Positions 24,284-32,276 of a DNA stretch of 64,000 nt are shown here, piece after piece (within the stretch, counting starts at the first letter, position 1; every line of letters starts with the position of its first letter). The stretch is from Streptomyces niger (GTDB lineage Bacteria; Actinomycetota; Actinomycetes; Streptomycetales; Streptomycetaceae), in contig NZ_JOFQ01000028.1 in the NCBI RefSeq assembly GCF_000718305.1, positions 1 through 64,000 of the forward strand, in the 5' to 3' direction. The notes under the pieces are model-generated. The model was not told where the DNA came from, did no database searches, and saw only the letters and a list, made by a program, of their open reading frames with translations. Position numbers and translations under genes: made by a program.

Positions 24284-26519
24284 CATCCAGACCTTCACCG
24301 CCCGCAACCGACGCACCGACTACAACGGCGACGAGCCGTTCGTCCCCGCTCCCGTCACACGCTTCGCCGGCGCGGAGCTGAAGGCGGCACCGGCACCGCT
24401 GCCCAGCACACCACCAGGCCCCTTCGGTGATCTGTCCCGGGCCCCGGCCTCCGAGATCCTGCGCATCGTCGAACGTGCCACCAAGGGCCAGCCGAACCCG
24501 GGTCGCCGGCGGAAGGCCGTCCAGCGCACCTTCTCCCTCCTGGAGGAGATGCCCGGTGATACGTGGCAGGAGAGATGGCTGGCCAGCGGTTTCGACGACG
24601 AAGGCGCAGAGTCGGTACGCGTCCTGGCGCGCGAGGGCGACCGCGTTGACAGCGCAGATCTGATCGCCGGGATCAAGCTGGCGTTCTGCCTGCGGGTCAT
24701 CCGGCCGTCGATCTCCGGCTTCCGCGCGAACAAGTTCCTGGACTACCCGCAGAGATTCCGCGAACTCCAGTCCGATGCGCTGCTGGAGAAGTTCTTCGCC
24801 GCGGCCGACGCCTTCGACGTCCACCACATGCACCGCCTCCGGGCGAAGTTCGACCTGACAGCCGCCCTGACCACGGGTGGCATCGCGCTGGAGGACCTGA
24901 CGCCATCGGCGCTACTGCACTACGGCATGGAGTCCAAGCGGCTCGGAGTGACCCACGGCAGCAAGGCAGGGGCGACCCGGTTCGCGGGCCTGAGCACCTG
25001 GCAGGTGCTGCACCAGATGGGCCACTTCCCGCCCGGCACCCCGCCGACCCTGCGGGCCTACGTCTATCGCGGCCAACTCACCATCACACAGCTCGTCGAC
25101 CGCTACCCCATCCAGCACCAGGGCGTCCGCCAGCTGCTGATCGACTACCTGACCCGACGCCGGGCCGGCACCGACTACACCACCATCACGGCCCTGGCCC
25201 GCCAGCTCGCGAACACGTTCTGGGCCAAGATCGAGAAGATCAACCCGGGACAGCAGGACCTGGCGCTGAGCCCCGAGGTCTATGACCAGTGGCGCGAGGC
25301 CATCAAACGGTGGGACCGCGACGAGCGCCGCACCCGCGCCGACGACTCCGGCATCCTCCTGGCCGTCCGCGCCCTCTACCTCGACCTGCACAGCTGGGCA
25401 ATCGACGAGCCCGAGCAGTGGGCCCAGTGGGTCGTGCCCTGCCCGATCCGGCCGAAGGAACTCAAGGGGTTCGCCAAGCGCAAGCGGGAGATCCACCAGC
25501 GGATGTCCGACCGCATCCGGGTCCGCCAGCCGCTACTGCCCACCCTGGTCGCGCACGTCGAAGGCCGCCACGAGCACTTAACGGGCCTGCTCAAGAAGGC
25601 CCGCGCGGTCGAGCTCGGAGAGATCTTCGAGCACGACGGACACTCCTATCGGCGCACGGACAGCGACCGCGATCGCACCTGGGCCAAGAGCCAGGACGAA
25701 CCACCGGTCCGCGTCACCGACGAGGACGGACAGGTCCTCAACGTCACGCTCACCGAGGACACCGCGTTCTGGGAATGGGCCGGCCTGGAGATCCTGAGAC
25801 ACAGCGGCATCCGCGTCGAGGAGCTCTGCGAGCTCACCCACCTGAGCATCCGCCAGTATCGGCGCCCGAACAACGAGGTCATCGCCCTGCTCGTCATCGC
25901 CCCATCCAAGAGCGAGCGCGAGCGCGTCATCCCGATGTCCGCGGACTTGTTCCACGCGGTCGCCCAGATCATCCGCCGCCTCACCCCCGACGGCCAGCCG
26001 GTCCGCCTGCTCAACCGCTACGACCCGCACGAGAAGACCTGGTCAGAGCCCATGCCGTTCCTCATGCAACGGCAGAACGGCACACAGCGATCAGTGATCT
26101 CCCCGACCACGTTCATCCACATGTTCGCCCGCAGCTGCGAGGAACTCGCCGAGACCCACCGAGCCTTCGCCGACATAACCTTCACGCCGCACGACTTCCG
26201 ACGGCTTTTCGCCACCGAGATCGTCAACGGCGGCCTGCCCATCCACATCGGCGCCGCCCTGCTCGGCCACCTGAACCTCCAGACACTCCAGGGCTACGTC
26301 GCGGTCTTCGCCGAGGACATCGTCGCCAACTACCAGCGGTTCCTGAACCACCGCCGATCGCTCCGACCGGAGATCGAATACCCCGAGGTCACGCCCGAGG
26401 AGTGGGCCGACTTCGAGGAGCACTTCGACAAGCGCAAGGTCGAACTCGGCAACTGCGCCCGCCCCTACGGCACCCCCTGCAACCACGAACACGCCTGCAT
26501 CCGCTGCCCGATGCTCTAG
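24276..26519 (+). CDS. Tyrosine recombinase B, cut short by a TAG
   Basis: A 747-residue recombinase with a long N-terminal part and a C-terminal catalytic domain: arginine in RHSGIRVEELCEL, HDFRRLFATEI (HxxR), LLGHLNLQTLQGYVAVF with histidine and tyrosine. GTG start inside the end of recombinase A. After the nucleophile comes a cysteine-rich motif (CNHEHACIRCPML) and then TAG at 26517-26519; the same frame continues for 72 codons. All catalytic residues are upstream of the stop, so partial activity is possible. Codon 435 is TTA (25578-25580). Confidence 0.85.
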   Translation: MADIQTFTARNRRTDYNGDEPFVPAPVTRFAGAELKAAPAPLPSTPPGPFGDLSRAPASEILRIVERATKGQPNPGRRRKAVQRTFSLLEEMPGDTWQERWLASGFDDEGAESVRVLAREGDRVDSADLIAGIKLAFCLRVIRPSISGFRANKFLDYPQRFRELQSDALLEKFFAAADAFDVHHMHRLRAKFDLTAALTTGGIALEDLTPSALLHYGMESKRLGVTHGSKAGATRFAGLSTWQVLHQMGHFPPGTPPTLRAYVYRGQLTITQLVDRYPIQHQGVRQLLIDYLTRRRAGTDYTTITALARQLANTFWAKIEKINPGQQDLALSPEVYDQWREAIKRWDRDERRTRADDSGILLAVRALYLDLHSWAIDEPEQWAQWVVPCPIRPKELKGFAKRKREIHQRMSDRIRVRQPLLPTLVAHVEGRHEHLTGLLKKARAVELGEIFEHDGHSYRRTDSDRDRTWAKSQDEPPVRVTDEDGQVLNVTLTEDTAFWEWAGLEILRHSGIRVEELCELTHLSIRQYRRPNNEVIALLVIAPSKSERERVIPMSADLFHAVAQIIRRLTPDGQPVRLLNRYDPHEKTWSEPMPFLMQRQNGTQRSVISPTTFIHMFARSCEELAETHRAFADITFTPHDFRRLFATEIVNGGLPIHIGAALLGHLNLQTLQGYVAVFAEDIVANYQRFLNHRRSLRPEIEYPEVTPEEWADFEEHFDKRKVELGNCARPYGTPCNHEHACIRCPML

Positions 26520-26735
26520 GTCAACCCCAAGATGCTGCCCCGCCTCGCGGAGATCGAGAAGGACCTTCTCCTGCGGCGCAAGCGAGCCCAGGAAGAGCAC
26601 TGGCTCGGCGAGGTCGAAGGCATCGACTCGACCCTGACCTTCCTCCGCGCCAAACAGGCCGAAGCCGCCCGCCTCACCAGGAGACCCACCACCGACCTTG
26701 GCATCCCACGCCCCCGTCCCGAGGAGACCCAGTGA
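26520..26735 (+). pseudogene. C-terminal tail of recombinase B after the nonsense codon
   Basis: Directly after TAG the same frame reads VNPKMLPRLAEIEKDLLLRR and continues to GIPRPRPEETQ, then TGA. The helical tail (DLLLRRKRAQEEHWLGEVEG) is what homologous recombinases carry after the CIRCPML motif. A single change of CAG to TAG would explain the break. An internal ATG at 26532 could restart translation, but no ribosome site is evident. Confidence 0.75.
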
Positions 26736-26750
26736 TCCACAACGAAGGTC

Positions 26751-26774
26751 GATCGAGCGAGCACAGAGAAGGGA
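26751..26774 (+). repeat. Internal copy of the right-end sequence
   Basis: GATCGAGCGAGCACAGAGAA followed by GGG resembles the right end of the element at 27594-27616 (GATCGAGTGAAGTGCAGAGA, then AGG): the first seven bases and the CAGAGAAGG block are identical, with a one-base gap between. The copies are in direct orientation and flank the nucleotidyltransferase gene. Confidence 0.45.
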
Positions 26775-26782
26775 AAGGCAGG

Positions 26783-27508
26783 TCAGGCACGCCAGCGAAG
26801 TGCGTATCCCTCCCTCAGCGGTCCGCCGAGCAGGTCGAGTACCCCCTCAACCGCAGTCGCCAGTGGAGCGGGAACGGCCTGTTCCGCCAAGGCTTGATGG
26901 CCGTCCAGCAGCGCCTTTCCCCGGATCGGGTCGGCGCTCAGCAGCCTGCGAGGCAACCACTTGCCGATGCCCGTCCAGGCGCCGTGGTGGGCGGTGAGCA
27001 GATGTGCCGCCTCGCGCAGGGTGAAGTCGGCGAGGGAGAGCTGTTCATGCCGGTTCGCGGGCGGAGTGTCGACCAGGTCGTCCATGAAGCAGGTCAGGCC
27101 GTAGCGACCTCGTTCCCATTCCGCCGGCGTGAGCGGCGGCGGCCCGGCCGCGAGTGCCGCTCGGGCCTGTTCGCGCACACGGGAGAGATCGCCGTGCGGG
27201 TCCATCAACGGCAGGCCCTGGTCATAGATGAACAGGACCGTGCCGCGGCGGCGGGCTCTGTCCCACTCGAAGAATTCTGGTATGTCGGCAACGGTGTTCA
27301 GGAACAGCTCAGCCAGGCGGCCCTCGTGGCGTACTACCTCACGGCGGCTGATATCCGAGTCCGGCAAGAGGACGGCCACATCCAAGTCGCTGGTCTCAGT
27401 GGCACGGCCCTGGGCAACCGATCCCCCCAGAACGGCCCCCAGCGCATCCGGGAAACGAGTCGCGACCAAACGCAGAGCCTGAGCAGCCAGAGTTCCTTGA
27501 TCATCCAT
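26783..27508 (-). CDS. Nucleotidyltransferase, aminoglycoside-adenylyltransferase-like fold
   Basis: A 241-residue protein with the Pol-beta-type motif GGSVAQGRATETSDLDVAVL (GS-x10-DxD). The remainder is helical, with an HHGAWTGIGKWLPRRL segment recalling the C-terminal domain of spectinomycin/streptomycin adenylyltransferases or KNTase-like enzymes. It could modify a small molecule, possibly an antibiotic, but no substrate is indicated. It is the only cargo of the recombinase element and lies opposite to the recombinases, between two copies of the element's right-end sequence. Confidence 0.8.
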   Translation of the reverse strand: MDDQGTLAAQALRLVATRFPDALGAVLGGSVAQGRATETSDLDVAVLLPDSDISRREVVRHEGRLAELFLNTVADIPEFFEWDRARRRGTVLFIYDQGLPLMDPHGDLSRVREQARAALAAGPPPLTPAEWERGRYGLTCFMDDLVDTPPANRHEQLSLADFTLREAAHLLTAHHGAWTGIGKWLPRRLLSADPIRGKALLDGHQALAEQAVPAPLATAVEGVLDLLGGPLREGYALRWRA

Positions 27509-27579
27509 GGGCGTTCATCGTGCCACCCGCGAGAAACGCATGCCAGGGGCCAAGCCGGACGCTCTCCCGTCGTTCAGGT

Positions 27580-27616
27580 CCCCAGCGACCTTCGATCGAG
27601 TGAAGTGCAGAGAAGG
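27580..27616 (+). repeat. Right end repeat of the element
   Basis: The sequence from GTCCCCAGCGACC through GATCGAGTGAAGTGCAGAGA and AGG directly abuts the restored DUF5999 codon at 27617. As reverse complement it matches the left end in order and spacing. The match is imperfect. Confidence 0.45.
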
Positions 27617-27733
27617 AGCCTGCTGTGCAATGGCGTATTGCTGTTCGAGGACACCGGGGAGTTGCTGCCGGACGGGCAGGTCATCGGCCCGCACCGGCCT
27701 CTCGGCACCACGCAGATGGTGCCGGCCGCATGA
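27617..27733 (+). pseudogene. C-terminal half of the split DUF5999 gene
   Basis: SLLCNGVLLFEDTGELLPDG followed by QVIGPHRPLGTTQMVPAA is the conserved second half of DUF5999 proteins. There is no start codon or ribosome site of its own. Joined to the first half it gives a 68-residue protein. Its stop overlaps the start of the next gene (ATGA), which shows that the gene was once first in a small coupled set. Confidence 0.8.
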
Positions 27734-27939
27734 CCAGCGTCGCCCCCGCTCTCGTCGTCTGCGCGCTGGCGCTGGAACTGGCCGTGGCGCTGACGGCGAT
27801 GGCCGCCGCCCGCCGCTGGCCGCCCACGTCGCCGGACACCTCCGACCAGAGGCAGCCTGGGCAGGCGCTTCGCGCCGCCGACAGCGCACTGTTCCTCGCT
27901 GCCGTCCGCGGCTCCGAGGAGGAGTACGCCCGGGAGTGA
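27730..27939 (+). CDS. Small membrane protein
   Basis: A 69-residue product, MTSVAPALVVCALALELAVA..., with one N-terminal membrane helix (about residues 4-26) and a charged tail. Start and stop overlap both neighbours (ATGA before, GTGA after), so it belonged to the same unit as the DUF5999 gene. After the insertion its translation is no longer coupled to an upstream gene. Family unknown. Confidence 0.6.
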   Translation: MTSVAPALVVCALALELAVALTAMAAARRWPPTSPDTSDQRQPGQALRAADSALFLAAVRGSEEEYARE

Positions 27940-28151
27940 GCCGCGAGACGTTGTACTCCTGGATCAAGGTGGCCTGCGCCCTGTACGGCGTGTTGTTCGC
28001 CTGCTCCTTCATCAAGGAGCGACGGAGCAAGGGAGAGAAGAAGGCCGCCCGGCCGTCGCATGAGCTGCCGTTGGTCTTGCACTGGCTCAAGTGCTGCGCC
28101 GGCCACCCCATCATCTGCCTCGCTCTGATCTCTCTGGGCGGCTGTTACTGA
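27936..28151 (+). CDS. Small membrane protein with two hydrophobic segments
   Basis: A 71-residue product starting with GTG inside the previous stop. Two hydrophobic stretches (VACALYGVLFACSFI and HPIICLALISLGG) flank a basic loop (KERRSKGEKKAARP). Family and function are not recognised. It is the last of the three-gene set that begins with the split DUF5999 gene. Confidence 0.55.
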   Translation: MSRETLYSWIKVACALYGVLFACSFIKERRSKGEKKAARPSHELPLVLHWLKCCAGHPIICLALISLGGCY

Positions 28152-28371
28152 GACTCCGTCCTCGGGCTGCTGTGGCGGCATTGAAGCCCGAGGGCGGTCC
28201 AACCTCCTGGCGTGGGGCGACTGCCCTATCCACGTGCCGATGGAGACACGCGCTGGGAGACCCGCTCGGCCCTCACCGGCCGGGTGCGCGACCCGATGCC
28301 GGACCTGAGACAGGGCTCGGTACCGGGAGAACTGGGCGCGGGAGGGCCGTCGACCACCACCCCACCCAGTG

Positions 28372-28395
28372 CCCGTTGCCGCGCGCGGCAACGGG
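28372..28395. repeat. Perfect 24-base palindrome
   Basis: Twelve bases, CCCGTTGCCGCG, are followed at once by their reverse complement. It lies four bases before a second, larger hairpin and about 95 bases before the kinase gene at 28490. It has no loop, so as DNA it could bind a dimeric regulator and as RNA it would fold less well than its neighbour. Confidence 0.6.
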
Positions 28396-28399
28396 CCCA

Positions 28400-28456
28400 C
28401 CCCGGCGCGACGGCGCCCGCGGTTCCTCCCTTGACGGGGGCGCCGTCGCGCCGGGG
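28400..28456 (+). terminator. Long hairpin, 19-base stem
   Basis: CCCCGGCGCGACGGCGCCC (28400-28418) pairs perfectly with 28438-28456 around a 19-base loop. There is no T-run, but U-less hairpins of this strength are common terminators in Streptomyces. It would end transcription from the three small genes, or act on the leader of the kinase gene whose ATG is 34 bases further on. Positions 28152-28489 hold no gene. Confidence 0.6.
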
Positions 28457-28489
28457 CCTGTCAGCCAACTGAGACCCACGAGGTAACGG

Positions 28490-29383
28490 ATGCCCAGCAC
28501 CATGACCGAGACCGATACGACGTTCGCCCACTACCCGGCGGAGGCGAGGGCAGCGGCGATCTACCACTGCGGGGTGCCCGCGGACTGGGCGCCGATCAGC
28601 GACAGGGGTGGGGTGTCGGTGTGGCGCGTCAACGGGATCGCTGGGCCGGTGGCCTTAAAGGTCGCGGAACGTCGCGCTGCGCCGGCTGGCGTCGTAGCGC
28701 GAGAGGCGGCCGTACTCCAGCGCCTCCAGGACCCGGGCTACCTGCTGGACGTCGGCGCCGGGGACGGCGCTCCCTGGGTGCTGACCCGCTGGTGGGAGGG
28801 GCACTCGACCTGGGAGGCGCTGGAACCCGTGCGTGCGGGAGGCGGCAGCCGGCCGCTGGCGCGAGTGCGACTGGTGGAGGCGTGCCTCGCGCTCTCCGAC
28901 CTGCACAAGCGGGGGTGGGTGCACGGGGACGTCCAGCCGCACCACATCATCTACACCCGGGTTCACGGCACTCGGCTCATCGACTTCTCCTGGGCGTGCA
29001 CCTCCGGCCTGGAAGCCCCGGATACCTACTTGGGTGGCATAACGCACCTCACCAGCCCCGAGCTGGCCGGCGAGGTCGAGCGGGAGGAACGTACGTCACC
29101 GGCGGCCCCTTCCCCGGCCGACGACGTGTACGCCCTGGCGGCCTCCTTCTGGTGGGCGCTGACGGGGGACTGGCCGTTGGACTACCACCGCGCCGGACAC
29201 GACGAGGACAAGCTGAGTCCCTCTGACGTGTGCCGCATCATCGCCAGTCAGGGCCTGAATCTGAAAGAGGACCGCGTCTGGCCGGAGCTCCAGGAACTGC
29301 TGGGTGAGGTCTTGATGCTCTCCGCTGACAAACGGCCGGACGCCTGGACTCTGGCGATCGAGATACGCCAGCTCCCGGTCTGA
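28490..29383 (+). CDS. Protein-kinase-like protein with altered catalytic motifs
   Basis: A 297-residue Hanks-type kinase fold. An ATP-site lysine is in ALKVAE (residue 57), the catalytic loop reads HGDVQPHH (145-152), so the usual asparagine is histidine, and the DFG motif is DFS (165-167). SPE replaces APE. It may phosphorylate a small molecule, or be weakly active. It resembles the second kinase at 33734. Codon 56 is TTA (28655-28657). It starts a run of same-strand genes. Aminoglycoside phosphotransferase-like folds share these motifs, so the substrate class is open. Confidence 0.75.
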   Translation: MPSTMTETDTTFAHYPAEARAAAIYHCGVPADWAPISDRGGVSVWRVNGIAGPVALKVAERRAAPAGVVAREAAVLQRLQDPGYLLDVGAGDGAPWVLTRWWEGHSTWEALEPVRAGGGSRPLARVRLVEACLALSDLHKRGWVHGDVQPHHIIYTRVHGTRLIDFSWACTSGLEAPDTYLGGITHLTSPELAGEVEREERTSPAAPSPADDVYALAASFWWALTGDWPLDYHRAGHDEDKLSPSDVCRIIASQGLNLKEDRVWPELQELLGEVLMLSADKRPDAWTLAIEIRQLPV

Positions 29384-29452
29384 CCCGAGACGAGCACGAC
29401 GAGACCAGACGACCCAACCACTGACCGCGAGGTCCCGAGCACAAGGAAGAGC

Positions 29453-29722
29453 ATGACGACGCCCACGCCGGGCTGCTTCCAGTCACCGGAAGACGTGAAG
29501 AGTCACGAGGTGGTCTACGACCTAGGCAACCAACAGCCGGCCGAAGTGGAGGGCGTTGAGGGCCCGGTCGTCTTCTTGCGGCACCCCCTCGGCTTCCGCT
29601 GGGTCCGCTGGCCCGCGTTCTACGCGCAGCTCCGGCCGGCCACCGAGGAGGAGAAGGCTCTCCTGAAGGAGGCCGTCAGCGTCAGCGGCCGCCGCCCGGA
29701 AAGCCCCCCGAGCAACTCCTAG
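29453..29722 (+). CDS. Small hypothetical protein
   Basis: An 89-residue protein starting MTTPTPGCFQSPEDVKSHEV, seven bases after AAGGAAG. It has a compact beta-rich middle (VVYDLGNQQPAEVEG, VVFLRHPLGFRWVRWPAFY) and a charged helical end. No family is recognised. The strong ribosome site and position between kinase and radical SAM gene support it as real. Confidence 0.6.
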   Translation: MTTPTPGCFQSPEDVKSHEVVYDLGNQQPAEVEGVEGPVVFLRHPLGFRWVRWPAFYAQLRPATEEEKALLKEAVSVSGRRPESPPSNS

Positions 29723-29751
29723 CCCGACGAACCAGACACGGAAGGAACGGC

Positions 29752-30000
29752 GTGGAAGAGCGCTGGGAGCTGGGCACGTGCTGGCTCTGCGGGCGCATCG
29801 AGGTGCATGTCGCGTATCTCGGGCCGGTGCAGGAAGACGGCCTACACGCCCCGATGCACGGGTGTGAACCGTGCGTTGACCGCCTTCGGCGCATGCTGCG
29901 CGCCTACTACACGCGCCGAGACATCCCACACCAGACGCCCGCACGGGTCGTACGGAGCAGCACCGTGCGGCCAGGGCGGGGCGACACCGGCGTCCGCTGA
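29752..30000 (+). CDS. Small zinc-ribbon-like protein
   Basis: An 82-residue protein with GTG start and GGAAGG upstream. Two CxxC pairs (CWLC near residue 10 and CEPC near residue 41) could bind one zinc ion. The C-terminal half is basic. Partners are unknown; it lies before the radical SAM operon. Confidence 0.6.
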   Translation: MEERWELGTCWLCGRIEVHVAYLGPVQEDGLHAPMHGCEPCVDRLRRMLRAYYTRRDIPHQTPARVVRSSTVRPGRGDTGVR

Positions 30001-30113
30001 CTCTTCGGAGAGCGGCCGCATACCGAAGTCCACATCCGATTCGACCCCGATCCGATGTTCCAGAGCACTGCCGACGTGTCGTCCGCTCAGCCGCCATTAC
30101 TCGGAGGTCCCAC

Positions 30114-31139
30114 ATGCAGATCCCGCCCACCCCGGCCGCTGCACCCGCCATCGACTACACCGCTCTGAGGAACTTCGCCGCGCTGCGCGGCCAGCTCCGC
30201 GTGTCCCTCACCCCGAAGTGCAACACCGCCTGCTGGTTCTGCCACAACGAGGGGGACGTACCTCCGCCCCTGACCCGCACCGACCGCAGCCAGAAGCCCC
30301 GCGCGGCTCAGTTCGACGCCGACGACTTCCTGCGCACCGTTCAGGCCCTGATGGAAGCCGGCCTCAAGCGCGTGTACTTCACCGGCGGGGAACCCCTGGC
30401 CTCTCGCCACGCCCGCCCCGTCCTCACGCAGCTCCCCGCGCCCGGCCCGGACGCCTCCTACACCCTCATCACCAACGGCACCCTCGTGCGCAGAAACCAG
30501 GAGTGGCTGGCCGGCGCGCCGCTGGACAAGGTCAAGGTCTCCCTGCACTACTTCTCGGACGAGTCCTACCAGGCCATCGCCGCCACCCGTCTCGGCATCA
30601 ACTCCGTCCTGGACGGCCTCGAGGCCGCCCGGGAGATGTTCGAGCGCGTCGAGCTGAACACGCTGATGCAGCAGGAGAACGCCCACGAGATCGAGCGCAT
30701 CATCGACTACGCGCTGACGCGGCGCCTGCCCTTGCAGCTTATCGAGCTGGTCGATACCGACTTCAACGCCGACCGCGCCGGCTCCGCCGTCTCCGCCGAC
30801 GGTGCCATCCGCTACCTGCGCACCCTCACCAGCGACGAGGACATCGAGGTTGCCGGCGTCGGTCAGGGCCGCCGGGTCTTCCGCATCGACGGCGTCGAGA
30901 TCGACGTCATCCACCGCGACCTGGGCCGCCACCACGTCGGCCAGTGCGGCACCTGTCCCGTGCGGCCGCAGTGCGTCGAGGGGTTCTGGTCACTGCGCGT
31001 CGATCACGCCGGTGGCCTCCAGCCCTGCCTGCTGCGCGACGACCTGCGGATGGACCTGATCCCCCACCTCGATGACCCGCAGGCACTGACCGCGGCCGTC
31101 GCCCACCACATCAGCTCCTTCACGGAGGGAACCCTGTGA
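30114..31139 (+). CDS. MoaA-like radical SAM protein
   Basis: A 341-residue radical SAM enzyme. The cluster motif is C36-x3-C40-x2-C43 (CNTACWFC), followed by a GGEP strand (YFTGGEPLA). Four C-terminal cysteines (C278, C281, C287, C305; CGTCPVRPQC and GLQPC) likely hold a second iron-sulfur cluster, as in MoaA. The LRVSLTPKCNTAC start and the LRVDHAGGLQPCL end also follow MoaA. It is not next to other molybdopterin genes, so a different substrate, nucleotide or peptide, is likely. It is translationally coupled to the next three genes. Confidence 0.88.
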   Translation: MQIPPTPAAAPAIDYTALRNFAALRGQLRVSLTPKCNTACWFCHNEGDVPPPLTRTDRSQKPRAAQFDADDFLRTVQALMEAGLKRVYFTGGEPLASRHARPVLTQLPAPGPDASYTLITNGTLVRRNQEWLAGAPLDKVKVSLHYFSDESYQAIAATRLGINSVLDGLEAAREMFERVELNTLMQQENAHEIERIIDYALTRRLPLQLIELVDTDFNADRAGSAVSADGAIRYLRTLTSDEDIEVAGVGQGRRVFRIDGVEIDVIHRDLGRHHVGQCGTCPVRPQCVEGFWSLRVDHAGGLQPCLLRDDLRMDLIPHLDDPQALTAAVAHHISSFTEGTL

Positions 31140-31783
31140 CCGCGCTTCCCATCGCCTACCAGCCGCGCTCCTACGGCGGCGCCGAGCAGCCCTTCATCGT
31201 CCTCGAAGGCGTCTCCGGCATCGGCAAGTCCACCCTCGCCCGGCTACTCACCCAACAGTTCCAGGGCACCGCCCTGCACACACTGCCCCGGCCGCACAAC
31301 GACTGGTCGAAGCTGGTCAACAGCCGTCTGGCCCCGCTGCCGCAGCTCGCCTTCTACCTGTCCGGGCTGCTGCACTCGTCGGACAGCGTGCGCATGGCCC
31401 GGCAGGTCACCCCGGTCATCGCCGACCGCTACCAGTCTTCCGTCATCGCCTGCCACGCCGCGGTGCACGGCATCGCCGTCGAGCACGTACGCCAGCTCAC
31501 GGCGCCGTTCCTTCCCTACCTAGTGCAGCCCACCGCCACCTTCTACCTGCACTGCTCCGAGGAAACGCTGCTCGCCCGCCTGAGAACCAAGAGCGACATC
31601 AAGCAGGACGACAAGGACCTGATCGAGGTCCCCGGACGCCTCAAGCAACTGTGGTTCAACTTCGAGACGGTGGCCGCGGACGACCCGACGGCAGTGTGGA
31701 TCAGCACCGACGGTAAGACGCCCGACCAACTCGTGCACGAGATCATGCAGACCCTCCGCGCCGGAGGGAGGGCCTGTGCTTAA
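31136..31783 (+). CDS. Thymidylate-kinase-like P-loop protein
   Basis: A 215-residue protein with a P-loop (EGVSGIGKST, residues 24-33) and the dTMP-kinase layout: DRY after strand 3 (VIADRYQSSV), a LID region with paired arginines (LLARLRTKSDIKQDD) and a tail helix. It would phosphorylate a nucleoside monophosphate or a similar small phosphate. GTG start overlapping the radical SAM stop (GTGA). It is clearly shorter in the NMP-binding region than housekeeping Tmk, so specificity may differ. Confidence 0.8.
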   Translation: MTALPIAYQPRSYGGAEQPFIVLEGVSGIGKSTLARLLTQQFQGTALHTLPRPHNDWSKLVNSRLAPLPQLAFYLSGLLHSSDSVRMARQVTPVIADRYQSSVIACHAAVHGIAVEHVRQLTAPFLPYLVQPTATFYLHCSEETLLARLRTKSDIKQDDKDLIEVPGRLKQLWFNFETVAADDPTAVWISTDGKTPDQLVHEIMQTLRAGGRACA

Positions 31784-32276
31784 CCCCATCGACACCGATG
31801 CCGTCATCCGCGACGGCCACGCCAGCGGCCGCGTGCCGGACGAGATCCACGCCGGGGTGGCCTGGTGGGTCGGCGCCTGCTTCGTCGTCGTCAGCAAGGC
31901 CCGTCACATCGCGGTCGCCTACGACCACCACCCCCTCTCCGCCGAGTTCCTGGACCGGTTCTGCCGCGGCGCCACCAACGCCCAGCACTACGCCTGCCGC
32001 GTGTCCACGCTTGAACCCTCAAACGAGCCCGACCTGCGGTATGCCATGGCCGACCTGGGCGACGTCCCCGGGGTGCTGATCACCACCACCGGCGACGCCG
32101 GGCAGGAGACCGTGACCATCACGCTGTACGGCCGCGACGGCTGGCCGCTCACCGACGACAACGGCCTGAGAAAGATCCGCACGATGATCGACACGGACCG
32201 GGTGCCGATCCCCGTCAACGACGGCGCGCGAGGCCGCATCGAGCCCTACCCTGCCCCGACGGGAGCCACCCAGTGA
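31776..32276 (+). CDS. Phosphohexomutase-like domain without catalytic serine
   Basis: A 166-residue protein that lines up with domain 1 of phosphomannomutase/phosphoglucomutase: DGHASGRVPDEIHAGVAWWV, HIAVAYDHHPLSAEFLDRFC, LRYAMADLGDVPGVLITTTG and a final DDNGLRKIR. The place of the phosphoserine loop (TASHNP) reads TTTGDAG, so the catalytic serine is gone. Domains 2-4 are absent. It may bind a sugar phosphate or serve as a partner subunit. GTG start with GGAGGGAGG upstream and an eight-base overlap with the gene before. The family call is by pattern and is moderately sure. Confidence 0.6.
   Translation: MLNPIDTDAVIRDGHASGRVPDEIHAGVAWWVGACFVVVSKARHIAVAYDHHPLSAEFLDRFCRGATNAQHYACRVSTLEPSNEPDLRYAMADLGDVPGVLITTTGDAGQETVTITLYGRDGWPLTDDNGLRKIRTMIDTDRVPIPVNDGARGRIEPYPAPTGATQ

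Larger units (their letters stand above)
23016..27616. mobile_element. Twin-tyrosine-recombinase element inserted in a DUF5999 gene
   Basis: The boundaries are fixed by the split gene. TGG of QGW ends at 23015 and AGC of SLLCNG begins at 27617, and joining them restores a continuous DUF5999 frame. The element is 4,601 bases. It holds two overlapping tyrosine recombinases and a minus-strand nucleotidyltransferase. I see no obvious target duplication, which fits Tn554-like elements that use paired tyrosine recombinases. No third small tnpC-like gene is found. The second recombinase has a nonsense codon, so the element may be immobile now. Confidence 0.75.

Noticed and set aside
25289..27733. 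An open plus-strand frame running from the recombinase into the DUF5999 remnant
   Set aside because: Only its last 39 codons are meaningful (the DUF5999 half). The rest is an R/P/H-rich frame shadow of recombinase B.
30114..31139. A molybdopterin biosynthesis gene moaA
   Set aside because: The cysteine pattern is MoaA-like, but the neighbours have no link to molybdopterin and the C-terminal spacing differs. I call it MoaA-like only.
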